A stretch of 64,000 nucleotides of DNA from Vulcanimicrobiota bacterium (GTDB taxonomy: Bacteria > Vulcanimicrobiota > Xenobia > Xenobiales > JADMJV01), in the NCBI GenBank assembly GCA_017307785.1, contig JAFKGI010000017.1, positions 1 to 64,000 on the forward strand, in the 5' to 3' direction. A program made the position numbers and the translations under genes. Shown piece by piece: positions 49,790-59,213 of this stretch (position 1 is its first letter; each line of letters starts with the position of its first letter). The notes beneath the pieces were generated by a model. That model searched no databases. It saw only the letters and a program-made list of their open reading frames with translations, and was not told the DNA's origin.

Positions 49790-51558
49790 GCTTTCTCCAA
49801 TTGATGTCGCACCAGGTTGGCATAAGCCCCATCCAGCTCCATCAGTTCCCGATGCGTCCCCCTTTCCACAACCTGCCCCTGTTCCAGAAGCAAGATTTGA
49901 TCGCAGTGCTGAATGGTCGAAAGGCGGTGAGCCACCAGGATGGCGGTGCGGCCGACTAGCAGATCTTGAAGGGCCTCCTGAATGGCTTCCTCGGTTAAAC
50001 TGTCGATGCTGGCCGTGGCTTCATCCATGATCAGCACTGCGGGGTCGTCTACCAGGGCGCGAGCGAAAGAGACCAGTTGCCGTTCGCCCTGGGAAAGTTG
50101 ATTGCCACGCTCGCCCAACTTGCGGTCCAGGCCGTCGGGGTGGGCTTCCAGCACTCGCGCCGCCCGCGAGATCCGCACGGCCTCGGTCAGGGCTGCCTCC
50201 GAGACGTTTCGGTAGAGCGTTACGTTATGGCGCAGAGTGGCGCGGAAGAGAAACAGCTCCTGCTGAATGATGCCGAATTGGCGGCGCAAGGAATCCACCT
50301 GAATCGAACGGATATCCACTCCGTCCAGCAGAATTTCGCCTTGGGTCAGTGGATAGAGGCGCTGCAGCAAGGCCGTCACGGTGGTTTTCCCCGAACCGGT
50401 GGCACCCACCAGAGCCAGCTTTTGGCCCGGCTCCAGCACAAAGGACACTCCCTGAAGCACCGGCTTTTGAGGATCGTAGGCGAAGTGCACGTCGCGGAAC
50501 TCGATGCGACCCTGACAGGACTTCAGCTCCAGTCCTCCTTGCGGCTCCGGTTCGGCGTCCAGAATCAGAAAGAGTCGTTCCGCGGCTACGGCAGCCGACT
50601 GGAGCACGTTGAAACGTTCGGCCAGGTCGTCGAGTGGAGCAAACAGCATCTTCAAATAGAAGACGAACATGACCAGCGTTCCCAGCGAGATCTGGCCGGT
50701 GGTGACCTGCCAGCCACCGACCCAGAGGATGATGGCCAGAGACAGCATGGAGATGGTTCCGAAGAGCGGCCGAAACAGCATGTAGAGATAGACCAGGCGC
50801 ATCTCCACGCCCAGATACTCGGTATTCTGGCGATCAAAATCTTTCTGCATGCGGGCTTCGGCCGTGAACGATTTCAAGGTGGAGAGTCCCTGCAGGTTCT
50901 CCTGAATGAAGGCATTCAGTTGAGCCAGCAAGCGGCGGATTTCGCGGTTGACCCGGGTATTGGCGCGTTGGAAAAGCACCGAAGCCAGGAGGGCGGGGGG
51001 AGCTAAAATCAGCACGCTCAGAGTCAGGCGCGGAGAGGCCCAGAACAAGGCTCCCAGCAGCACCAGCAGCTTGAGCAAGTCACAGAGCAGATTGGCCACC
51101 ACGCCGGTGAAGAATTCGCTGAGGGTTCCTGTATCATTGGCGACTCGCGTGACCAGGCGGCCGACCGGATTGCCGTCAAAATAGCTGATGGGCAGACGGT
51201 GCAGATGCTCAAAGAGATGGTTGCGCAGGCGCTCGACCACCAGTTGGCCGACGCGATTGAATCCCAGTGTCAACAAGAAGCCCAGCAGGGAAGCCGTCAG
51301 CACCAGCAGCAGGTAGACCATTCCCAGGTGCATCAAACCGTCCATGCGCCTGGCCCCGTCCGCCTGGGAAATCATGAACTGGTCGATGCCGGAGGCCATG
51401 ACCTGCGGCAGACGGACTTCCACTCCCGCCTCCAGCAGGGAGCCTAGCAGACAGAGCGCGATCAGCCAGCGCTTGTCGCGCGCTTCGCCCAGCACCCTTC
51501 GGAAATAGTAGAGTGCCTGGCGTTGACTGAGTTTTACCTGAAGGTTGTCGTCGATCAC
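49786..51558 (-). CDS. ABC exporter half-transporter with consensus ATPase site
   Basis: A 590-residue type I ABC exporter from a GTG overlapping the upstream stop (GTGA). Six membrane helices in residues about 25-330 (ABC_membrane fold), then the nucleotide-binding domain: Walker A GATGSGKTT (about 383-391), signature LSQGERQL, Walker B VLIMDEATASID with the catalytic Glu, and switch His in LVAHRLSTI. It pairs with the product of the adjacent gene as a heterodimer, like TM287/288 or BmrCD. The exported compound (lipid, peptide or drug) cannot be predicted. Confidence 0.92.
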   Translation of the reverse strand: MIDDNLQVKLSQRQALYYFRRVLGEARDKRWLIALCLLGSLLEAGVEVRLPQVMASGIDQFMISQADGARRMDGLMHLGMVYLLLVLTASLLGFLLTLGFNRVGQLVVERLRNHLFEHLHRLPISYFDGNPVGRLVTRVANDTGTLSEFFTGVVANLLCDLLKLLVLLGALFWASPRLTLSVLILAPPALLASVLFQRANTRVNREIRRLLAQLNAFIQENLQGLSTLKSFTAEARMQKDFDRQNTEYLGVEMRLVYLYMLFRPLFGTISMLSLAIILWVGGWQVTTGQISLGTLVMFVFYLKMLFAPLDDLAERFNVLQSAAVAAERLFLILDAEPEPQGGLELKSCQGRIEFRDVHFAYDPQKPVLQGVSFVLEPGQKLALVGATGSGKTTVTALLQRLYPLTQGEILLDGVDIRSIQVDSLRRQFGIIQQELFLFRATLRHNVTLYRNVSEAALTEAVRISRAARVLEAHPDGLDRKLGERGNQLSQGERQLVSFARALVDDPAVLIMDEATASIDSLTEEAIQEALQDLLVGRTAILVAHRLSTIQHCDQILLLEQGQVVERGTHRELMELDGAYANLVRHQLEKA

Positions 51559-53252
51559 GTCGTCTGTAGCTCGTAGAGTCGCCGGTAGAGCCCCTCCTGC
51601 TCAAGCAGTTGCTCATGGCGTCCGCGCTGCACCACCGAGCCTTCTTCCAGGACCAGAATTTCATCGCAGTCGCGCACCGAGCTGACCCGGTGGGAAATGA
51701 TCAGCAAGGTCTGGCGGCCGCGCAGGCCAGCCAGTGAGCTCAAAATTCTCTGCTCGGTGTCGGCGTCGACCGCCGACAGGGTGTCGTCCAGCAGCAGCAC
51801 CGGCGCTGGTTTGAGCAAGGCGCGGGCCAGACACAGGCGCTGACGTTGACCGCCGGAGAGGGTCACTCCGCGTTCCCCCAGCAGAGTCTGGTAGCCCTCG
51901 GGGAAGCTCAGTACCTCCTGATGCAGTTCCGCGGCTCGGGCAGCTTCCTGCACGTCACCCTCGAAGCCGCTCAGGCGCAGATTTTCTTCGATGGTGGCCG
52001 AGAACAGGAACGACTCCTGTTCCACCCAGGAGAACTGCTGACGGAGTTGCGACAGGTTCAGGGTGGTGACGTCGTGCCCGTCCAGAAAAATGCTGCCCGC
52101 CTGCGGTTCGAAGAGGCGTTGCATGAGACGGGTCAGGGTCGATTTGCCGGAGCCCACTTCGCCCACCAGACCCAGGCTACCGCCGGCCGCCACTCGGGCG
52201 GACAGACCGCACAGGGCCGGTCGCACGCCACCGGGATAAGTAAAAGTCAGATCGCGAATTTCCAGAGAGCCGCTGAACGTCTCTGAGAGGGTTGGCTGTT
52301 GCGGCTCGGGCAAGGCGTCGAGCAGAGTCAGAATACGGTCCATGGAGGCGGTGCCTCGCTGCACCAGGGACAGGGTCCAGCCGGCGGCCACCATGGGCCA
52401 GCTCAGTTGCCCGAGGAAGGAGGCAAAAGCGGTGAATTCCCCGACCGTCAGCTTGCCGTCCACCACGTGCTGGCCGCCCACCGCCAGGAGTAGAGCGGAG
52501 CTGATGCCGGAAAGAAAGAGGATGGTGGGGGAGTAGACGCCGTCGACTTTGACAAACGTCATAAACCGTCGATATTGCTCGGCGGTAATGCGCCGAAAAT
52601 CAGCCGCGTCGCCCTCGTTCTGCACCAGCGTGCGCAACACGCGCATTCCCGAGATGCTCTCCCGTGATTTCTCGGTCAACTCGTCGATGTTTTGCTGCAC
52701 CCTATCCCAGGTCTGATAGTTCCATTTCATTAAGTAGCGCATCAGGAACCCCAGCAAGGGAAAGGGCAGCAGGGTGACCATGGCCAGTCCCGCGTCGATG
52801 CGCAGCAGGGCGGTAATGCTCAGGATGCTGTAGATGACCGCGTCGAAAGAGGACATGAGGGCGAAGGCCAGAGCCATGCGCACGGCCGCTACGTCGCTGG
52901 TGGCCAGAGCCATCATGTGTCCGATCGAACTGTTGGAATGGTAGGTCAGATCCAGATGCACGGCTCGATCATAGATCTGGCGGCGGATTTCGATATCGCA
53001 TTTGCGAGCAGCCCCGAAAAGGCAGAACCGCCACAGGCAGCGGGCTCCGTATGCGATGAAGGCCAGGCAGACGATGAGAGCGATGATGGTGCGGTTCGGG
53101 CCTTCGTGCAAGTCGTCGATGACTCGTTGACTCAAAAACGGAATCCCCAATTGGGCGGCGTCGGCCAGGATCAGGCCGAGGACACCGATGCCCGTTTGCC
53201 AGCGATAGTTCCAGAGATAGCCGAGAAGAGCTTTAAGACCTCTTGATTTCAC
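51555..53252 (-). CDS. ABC exporter half-transporter with degenerate catalytic site
   Basis: A 565-residue partner of the next gene, starting at a GTG inside the last codons of the 1325-residue gene (20-base overlap). Six helices are followed by Walker A GEVGSGKST (near residue 362), signature LSGGQRQR and Walker B VLLLDDTLSAVD (near 484). The catalytic Glu after Walker B is Asp here, the usual mark of the non-hydrolysing site in heterodimeric exporters. The switch His is present (ISHRVSSV). Co-translated with its partner. Confidence 0.92.
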   Translation of the reverse strand: MKSRGLKALLGYLWNYRWQTGIGVLGLILADAAQLGIPFLSQRVIDDLHEGPNRTIIALIVCLAFIAYGARCLWRFCLFGAARKCDIEIRRQIYDRAVHLDLTYHSNSSIGHMMALATSDVAAVRMALAFALMSSFDAVIYSILSITALLRIDAGLAMVTLLPFPLLGFLMRYLMKWNYQTWDRVQQNIDELTEKSRESISGMRVLRTLVQNEGDAADFRRITAEQYRRFMTFVKVDGVYSPTILFLSGISSALLLAVGGQHVVDGKLTVGEFTAFASFLGQLSWPMVAAGWTLSLVQRGTASMDRILTLLDALPEPQQPTLSETFSGSLEIRDLTFTYPGGVRPALCGLSARVAAGGSLGLVGEVGSGKSTLTRLMQRLFEPQAGSIFLDGHDVTTLNLSQLRQQFSWVEQESFLFSATIEENLRLSGFEGDVQEAARAAELHQEVLSFPEGYQTLLGERGVTLSGGQRQRLCLARALLKPAPVLLLDDTLSAVDADTEQRILSSLAGLRGRQTLLIISHRVSSVRDCDEILVLEEGSVVQRGRHEQLLEQEGLYRRLYELQTT

Positions 53253-56200
53253 CTGATCCGGCGTTCCCGCTTGTTGCCCACGACCCTACCAACTCGGTGG
53301 TCAGACTGCCTAGAAATTTTTGCTCCATCTCATCCGTGAAAGGCTCGCTGCGCGCGTTGATGGCGCTGACCAGAGAAAGCAACAGACTCAAGACGACCTC
53401 AACCGGTGGTTCCTGGTCGCCCGAGTAGGCTCTCAGTTCCGCGCTGGAAAGCACCAGTTCGGGAGTAAAATCCCAGAGCCCGCGACATTTTCCCATCGTC
53501 GCTTTCTCCAGCACGCGCAAAAGTTCGCGGCGGGCCGCTCCCTGCGTCAATTGCGCCGCCTGGCGCCGCAGCGCGGTCAGTAGCAGCTTGCCTTCCCCTT
53601 CCACGGGAGAGGCGGCCTCCGGCGGGGGAGTGGGCCTGGGAAACAGCGTCTCGAAAAGGCTGGCCCGGCGTGTCTCCAGGGTGACAATCCCCTCGCGCAA
53701 CCGGTCAGCGGCGCTGCCCAGGGCCCGCAGAACCTGGCCCACGTTGCCAAAGCTGGGCATCTTCACGTCCTGGTGTAACAACGGCTTGGGCAACTGCACG
53801 GGCCGCATTCCGCAGTAGCGACCGACCACTTCCAGCAACAGAGGAGTCGAAAGGATCGGAATGATGCGCGCTCCCCCCGGGCTCAAGGCGTAGGTCTTGG
53901 GCCAGTAGCCTAGTTCTTCGCGTTCCTGACTGTCGATTTTGAGTTGCGCCAGGCTGGTCAAACTGCCGTCCGCGCAACCAATCCAGCGCGCCGCGGCCAT
54001 TTTCTCGGCTCCCGTCAGCATCAGGTATTCGCACACCATGTCGAGCTCGGCGGCCTTCAGTCGACCGGCTTGGACTCGTTCCAAAATCAGGGGGAGCAGA
54101 GCCTCATAGAACTGGCGGCGCAGGGCCTGGCCCAGTTCCGCGTGCTCTTGACCGGCCACCCGCCGGAGGCGGTGCTGGCCCTCACTTTTCATCGCTCCCA
54201 CCAGACCCGCGGGCACGTTGTGAATCAGCACGGCCCGGTCCGACAGCAGCAACCAGAAGTCTTTGATGGGCTTGCCGGAGAGTCCGACTTCGCCCCATTC
54301 CAGAGTGCGCTTGAACCTGACGCCTTGCAGGCGCTTCCGCTGCTCTTCCATAAGCCGGCGCTGGGCGGCCAGGCGCTTTTCCTCTTGCAGCAACTTGTCG
54401 GTCTGGGCCACCGAATGTCCCTTGCGGTGGTGAGCCTGCAGGGAATCGAGCAGTCCGATGGGGACGCCGCTTTCGGCTACATAGAGGCGCTCTCGAGTCA
54501 GACCTGGATGCAGAGCCACTACTCGAAAGAACTCTGGCCTGGCCAGTAGCTCTTCCCAGCTGAGAGGTTTTTGACTGGTGAGAAACCAGGGCTGGCGGCG
54601 GAGCAAGGGGCCGAGCTCTGGATCCCAATGTTCCCACTCGCGCCATTGCTTCATGTGTTCCCGGGAACGAGCCTGCGACAGCCACTGTTTCAGAAAGTCC
54701 CGAACCTGCTGGAGCTTTTCGTCCAAATTCGGTTGATCGTCAAAACCCTCACAATCGATCGTGGCCCGTAGTCCGCTGGGCAGCACCCCGTCCTGCTCGC
54801 GCAGCCAGCGGCCCCGCAGCAGGTAGATCAGCTTACCCGGGCTAGCATCCCCGAGCAGCCAGATGCCCGGCTGACGCGCCACCGATTGAAAGGCGGGAGA
54901 CCAGGTCGGGCCCTCCAGGAACACTCGCATTCGCTCCTGTTCGGCGAACCATGCATCCTGACAAATCCACTGGTTCTGGCACTGACTTTGCAAAAAGCTC
55001 TGACGAGCGGGAGACAGCTGGATGAGCAAGCGTTCCGAGCCAAACTGCGCAGACCCGGGGCCGCTGGTCCAACTGACCCGGTCGGCCTGGCGCAACTGCT
55101 TGAGGCTGACCGGTCCGTGTCGCAGGGTGGGCCAGCAGGCCAGATCGGGGGAGGCCATCTGGCGCAGGGTTGCTTCCCGCGCCCATTCCCGCCATTTTTC
55201 GTCCAACGGCAGAGGCACCGGCAGTTGACGAGCTTCTTCGACCAGTTTGTCCAGCAGGCGACGGGCCTGAGGATTTACATTCAGCCGAAAGCGCGCTGTT
55301 CCCAACTCCTGATTCTCCAGGCGAACATGGAAACTCAGTTCGTCTGCCCGCACCCAGCTTTGAAAGGCCAGTACCGAATCGACCCGGTGGCTCTCTAGCC
55401 TCACTCCGCGCACGCAGAAATGGATAAGGCCTTGTCCAAAGCCGGGCAGCAACTCCGACCTCTCGCGGAACTCTCCGTTTCCCGCCTGCAAGTCGGCGAG
55501 CAAGTAGCGGAACTCGAGGAGCTTGAGCCGGGGGACTTTCTGAAAGAGCCGGGTCTCCCAGGTGGCTCCGCGTAGGAAGACTGCGTCGGGCACGAAGTCC
55601 TTGAGAGGTGGCTGATTTTCCTCGACCAGGCAGATGAGGGCCTGGAGTTCGAGCAATTGATCCAGCGAGTAGAGCTTGCCGTGCCAGTCCTGGAAGAGCA
55701 GCGTCTTGGAGAAGTAACTGTCCTGGGGACGTTGACAGCGACTGAGGTGCTCCACCAGATAACTGCGCAGGCTCCCTTGCGGTGGGCCGCCTTCGGCCAG
55801 TTCGCGAACCAGTTCTTCCACGCAGTGTAGCCAACGTGGTTCCAGCTCTTTCCAGGCGGACTCGGTTAAATCGTCCCAGAGTCCGTTGATCTGGACCTCG
55901 GAAACTTCACAGATACAGGCAAAGGCTATTTCCGGATGGCCAAGCCTGCGAGTGCACAGCGGACGGCCCTGGTGCAGTAAGGTTACGCTGCCTCCGGGAC
56001 TGGCCCAATCATCCTGAATTCCCAACAGCCATCGACCGGACGATTGTTCGTAGGTCTTGTGGACCAGCCAGTTCCTATCCGGCAAGTTCAGGTCGGTCTG
56101 GGGCCGCTTGCTCCATTCGTGCTGATTGAGCTGACGGCGCAACTGGCGCAGGATGACCTCGCCGGCGTGACGGCAGTCTTCCCCAAGATGCGTCTGCAGA

Positions 56201-57210
56201 CAGGCCTTCATGACGGCCGATGACTCCACCAAGATCGTTTCCGGTAGATCAACCGGTGCCTTCTGGTTACTGTAGTAGACCGGCGGGACCAGCTCCGCCA
56301 GCGACCATTTGCGTCCCCGTTGATCGGTGAACAGGGGATAGCCGCGGAGTCGCGGCAGTATCGGAGCCAGCCATTCGTAGACCGGTCCGGTCAGCAGTTT
56401 GCCGAGTACTTCCCGGTCTGTGACCGCTTCCAGGCAACGGGGGAAGCTGCCCTCGATGGCCTCCCAGGCGCGTCCATAGACCTCATCCTCCACCACGTTG
56501 CTGAGTGAGACATCCAGGCGAAAGTCTCCATAGCAGACGCCGTGCCAGGGAAAGGGGGCGGAAACCGGCTTGGGCGGACAGACCATTTCGTCGACGACCA
56601 GCTCCAGTTGAGAGGGCTGACCCGGCCGACAGCGGCAGGCGGCCGCCATGCCGCCCAACTCGGTCGAAGTGCCGGCGATTGCCAGGGCGCGTCCGGCCAC
56701 TCGCAGCGACTTCCGGCAGTAGATGGCTCGTTTGTTGAGCTCGGCCAGGGCCCGGTCGACCAGTCCGGAAGGCAGGCCCTCGAGTTGAATCTCGCGGAGC
56801 GCCACCTGCTGCCAGTTTTGTCCCTGGCCACTGAGATAGTCGTAGACCTGGCCCTTGCCAGAGCCAATCCAGTCAAAACGCACCAATTTGTGGACCAGCA
56901 GGGCCTGGGCGGCTGCCGCCAGGCGGCGCTGCGGCGAGTTCTCTTCCAGCAAGGCAGACGGAAGGTCGGTCAGGAATTCAGGAGCCAGAACCAGGTCAAG
57001 CATCCGCACGGACAGCCGGTTTGCCTTCCACTCGACCTCGACGCCCTCGGCCCCCAGGCGAAACAGCCCTCCCACCAGATGGAACAGAAAGTCCCGATCG
57101 TCTCGGAATTGGAAGCGGGATAGCTTGGAACCCGCTTGCTCCACGTCCAGCGTGAACTCACCCTCGCGGTGCAGTTTGCCGTCTCCGCGCAGGCGATCGA
57201 AAAAGCTCAT
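53233..57210 (-). CDS. Giant repeat protein of unknown function, partner of the HSP90-like ATPase
   Basis: A 1325-residue soluble protein with no signal peptide or membrane helix, from an ATG overlapping the ATPase stop (ATGA). By eye, about five modules of 180-210 residues recur, each with an aromatic/G/SLxxL hairpin and then a strand: YPLFTDQRGRKWSLAEL (~291), LLFQDWHGKLYSLDQL (~501), ACWPTLRHGPVSLKQL (~690), PWFLTSQKPLSWEELL (~871) and ARWIGCADGSLTSLAQL (~1070). The N-terminal 180 residues resemble the 427-residue protein at 60575-61858 and may be a decayed HSP90-type domain lacking nucleotide-binding residues. Helix-rich charged segments occur near 930-980. Function unknown; a sacsin-like chaperone scaffold is my best guess. 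Confidence 0.8.
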   Translation of the reverse strand: MSFFDRLRGDGKLHREGEFTLDVEQAGSKLSRFQFRDDRDFLFHLVGGLFRLGAEGVEVEWKANRLSVRMLDLVLAPEFLTDLPSALLEENSPQRRLAAAAQALLVHKLVRFDWIGSGKGQVYDYLSGQGQNWQQVALREIQLEGLPSGLVDRALAELNKRAIYCRKSLRVAGRALAIAGTSTELGGMAAACRCRPGQPSQLELVVDEMVCPPKPVSAPFPWHGVCYGDFRLDVSLSNVVEDEVYGRAWEAIEGSFPRCLEAVTDREVLGKLLTGPVYEWLAPILPRLRGYPLFTDQRGRKWSLAELVPPVYYSNQKAPVDLPETILVESSAVMKACLQTHLGEDCRHAGEVILRQLRRQLNQHEWSKRPQTDLNLPDRNWLVHKTYEQSSGRWLLGIQDDWASPGGSVTLLHQGRPLCTRRLGHPEIAFACICEVSEVQINGLWDDLTESAWKELEPRWLHCVEELVRELAEGGPPQGSLRSYLVEHLSRCQRPQDSYFSKTLLFQDWHGKLYSLDQLLELQALICLVEENQPPLKDFVPDAVFLRGATWETRLFQKVPRLKLLEFRYLLADLQAGNGEFRERSELLPGFGQGLIHFCVRGVRLESHRVDSVLAFQSWVRADELSFHVRLENQELGTARFRLNVNPQARRLLDKLVEEARQLPVPLPLDEKWREWAREATLRQMASPDLACWPTLRHGPVSLKQLRQADRVSWTSGPGSAQFGSERLLIQLSPARQSFLQSQCQNQWICQDAWFAEQERMRVFLEGPTWSPAFQSVARQPGIWLLGDASPGKLIYLLRGRWLREQDGVLPSGLRATIDCEGFDDQPNLDEKLQQVRDFLKQWLSQARSREHMKQWREWEHWDPELGPLLRRQPWFLTSQKPLSWEELLARPEFFRVVALHPGLTRERLYVAESGVPIGLLDSLQAHHRKGHSVAQTDKLLQEEKRLAAQRRLMEEQRKRLQGVRFKRTLEWGEVGLSGKPIKDFWLLLSDRAVLIHNVPAGLVGAMKSEGQHRLRRVAGQEHAELGQALRRQFYEALLPLILERVQAGRLKAAELDMVCEYLMLTGAEKMAAARWIGCADGSLTSLAQLKIDSQEREELGYWPKTYALSPGGARIIPILSTPLLLEVVGRYCGMRPVQLPKPLLHQDVKMPSFGNVGQVLRALGSAADRLREGIVTLETRRASLFETLFPRPTPPPEAASPVEGEGKLLLTALRRQAAQLTQGAARRELLRVLEKATMGKCRGLWDFTPELVLSSAELRAYSGDQEPPVEVVLSLLLSLVSAINARSEPFTDEMEQKFLGSLTTELVGSWATSGNAGSGEIKRS

Positions 57211-58685
57211 CGGAACTGTCCTAGCATAGCGGTGGCCAGGCTCTGGGCCCGCTGTTCACGCTGCTCCTCGGGTAGATGCAGGATCAGGTGCTGCAGCAAA
57301 ACCTGCGCAGCCAAAGGTGCTTTCCATTCCTGCAGTCGAAGCAGGTCCGCGCAGCCCGGGTGGTTGACGTCCAAAAGCAGCAGGTCCCCGGTCTCGCTGG
57401 TGAGCATCAGGCCTACCTTGGCAGCGGGAAATAAAAGGGGGCCGGGAGCCGGACTGATCCAGCGGACCGCCCGCAAGCGGCGCACCCCCAGGGTTTTGCC
57501 CAGTTGGGCGCACAACGCCAGCAAGGGCTCTAGAGAGTCGTCGGGTTGGCAAAAGCGCCAGCGCTGAGCGGTTGCCTCCAGGTTCAGGCCCCGTTGGCGA
57601 AGCCAGGCCGCCGCCGCCTGACTTAGCTTGAGCACCAGGCGGTTTTGACCGGGATCGTGGACGGCTCGCGACAGTTCGTCCTGCTCGTCCTGGCAGCAGA
57701 CCAGCGCCCTGCGCAGTTCGGCCAGAGCATAGAACCGCCCCTGAAAGTCGGCGAAGAGAGGTTCCTGTTCGGAGGGCACCCCCAGGTCCGCCAGAATCTT
57801 CAGCAGCTCCCAGTCTTCGCCGCCGTTTCGCAAGTGCTCGAAGAGTTTTGGCGGATACTGTTCGTGGAGCACGCGCTTGAGCAGCGCCATTCCCTTCACG
57901 TAGTCCTCGTTCTGGATCACATTGTCGCGGGTGAGAGTGTGTTCGAAGTAGCGAGAATCGATTTTGAAGGTCACATGGGCGATGGGTGACTGCGTGCCTT
58001 CGAGCAGCGTCAGACCCTGGTTGTAATAACCGTAGAAACATTCGGCCTGGCGACTCAGGGCCAGCACCAGACGAGTGCCGGTTTCTTCATAGGCCGCCTG
58101 GATGGGCTCTTGGAGTTGAAAGGGCGAGCGGATGGGAAGGCCATCCACGAAAATCTCCGCCCTGCAGTGGCGGCACCAAAAACTGAGGGTCTCGCGCACT
58201 TTGTTGCGCAGGCTGGGGATTTCGAATCGGTCCGCGTCCAAATAGAGATGGACGGTGGTTCCCTCGACCGAGTGCGGCAGCTTGAGGAGCTCAAAGGAGC
58301 GGTCTGTTTTAAAGAGGACTCGCCAACTCTCGCCCTGGCGGCCGGTGTCGACCACCACGGCCAGCGGGTCGAGGGCGAAAACCGAGACGAATCCGATGCC
58401 GAACTTGCCGACTTTGGTCAGGTCTCCCTCTTTCGAGGAGGCGAAGAGACGCGTGAGTTGCGTCTCGATGATGTGCTCGGTCATCCCCTCGCCGGTGTCG
58501 CTGACCGACAGCCGGATGCCTTCGCGCTCTCTGGCCAGGCTGATGTCGACCTGGTTGCTGCCGGCGTCGATTGAGTTTTGCACTAGCTCACGCAAACAGG
58601 CGAGCGGCTGGGCAAACTGGCGAACCAGCATGTCCAGCGCGCCGCCTGCGGCTTTGACTTTGGTTTTGGCTTTCTTTTTGGCCAA
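57207..58685 (-). CDS. Short HSP90-like GHKL ATPase
   Basis: A 492-residue protein. The N-terminal domain has every Bergerat-fold motif: N-box ELVQNSIDAG (E33, N37), DTGEGM (63-68), GKFGIGF (93-99) and EGTT (141-144), so ATP binding is likely. An HSP90-middle-domain-like segment follows, with EHTLTRDNVIQNEDY (about 255-270). Unlike HtpG (about 630 residues), it lacks the usual dimerisation domain; instead residues about 306-345 hold the EPLFADFQGRFYALAEL hairpin module repeated in the neighbouring giant protein, and the end is unique. It starts three bases after the cyclophilin stop and overlaps the giant gene (ATGA). Confidence 0.85.
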   Translation of the reverse strand: MAKKKAKTKVKAAGGALDMLVRQFAQPLACLRELVQNSIDAGSNQVDISLAREREGIRLSVSDTGEGMTEHIIETQLTRLFASSKEGDLTKVGKFGIGFVSVFALDPLAVVVDTGRQGESWRVLFKTDRSFELLKLPHSVEGTTVHLYLDADRFEIPSLRNKVRETLSFWCRHCRAEIFVDGLPIRSPFQLQEPIQAAYEETGTRLVLALSRQAECFYGYYNQGLTLLEGTQSPIAHVTFKIDSRYFEHTLTRDNVIQNEDYVKGMALLKRVLHEQYPPKLFEHLRNGGEDWELLKILADLGVPSEQEPLFADFQGRFYALAELRRALVCCQDEQDELSRAVHDPGQNRLVLKLSQAAAAWLRQRGLNLEATAQRWRFCQPDDSLEPLLALCAQLGKTLGVRRLRAVRWISPAPGPLLFPAAKVGLMLTSETGDLLLLDVNHPGCADLLRLQEWKAPLAAQVLLQHLILHLPEEQREQRAQSLATAMLGQFR

Positions 58686-58688
58686 AAG

Positions 58689-59126
58689 TTAGCCGGCTAC
58701 GCTGAGCTGCTTGACTTCTTCAATCTTGTCATCCTTCTGGATCTTGTCGACGACTTCGACGCCTTCGATGACCTTGCCGAAGACGGTGTGAACTCCGTCG
58801 AGGTGGGGTTGGGCCGAGTGGCACACAAAGAACTGGCTGCCGCCCGTGTTGGGACCGGCGTGAGCCATCGAGAGCGAGCCGCGCTGGTGCTTGTTGGGGT
58901 TGATTTCGCAATTGATCTTGTAGCCCGGACCGCCGGTGCCGGTGCCGTGAGGACAGCCACCCTGGATCATGAAGTTGGGGATGACGCGGTGGAAGGTCAG
59001 GCCGTTGTAGTAACCCTTGTTGGTGAGATCAAGAAAGTTCTTCACGGTGTTGGGAGCGGCGTCTTCGAACAGTTCGATGACCATTTCGCCTTTCGCCGTC
59101 TTCATCGAGATACGCGGGTTTGCCAT
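58689..59126 (-). CDS. Cyclophilin-type peptidyl-prolyl isomerase
   Basis: A 145-residue cytosolic cyclophilin from ATG 59126, with GGAG well placed upstream; a longer frame upstream is not needed. Core motifs: [13 protein letters not shown] (active-site Arg and Phe), [16 protein letters not shown], and [15 protein letters not shown]. The length is that of minimal bacterial cyclophilins (PpiB-like). It accelerates proline isomerisation in protein folding. First gene of the minus-strand operon leading into the HSP90-like ATPase; a cyclophilin next to an HSP90-type protein recalls eukaryotic HSP90 co-chaperones, an inference from position. Confidence 0.95.
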   Translation of the reverse strand: MANPRISMKTAKGEMVIELFEDAAPNTVKNFLDLTNKGYYNGLTFHRVIPNFMIQGGCPHGTGTGGPGYKINCEINPNKHQRGSLSMAHAGPNTGGSQFFVCHSAQPHLDGVHTVFGKVIEGVEVVDKIQKDDKIEEVKQLSVAG

Positions 59127-59213
59127 AGAAAGCTCCAATATAAGAAGTAGTGATGAAGGCGTTTTCAGAGCCGGGCCAGGGACTCCTCCCCGGACTCGGC
59201 GAAGGCGCTGGGT

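Noticed and set aside
57207..58685. Calling the HSP90-like gene htpG
   Set aside because: The ATP-binding domain fits, but the protein is about 140 residues shorter, lacks the HtpG C-terminal domain and has a unique end; it is a different GHKL subfamily.
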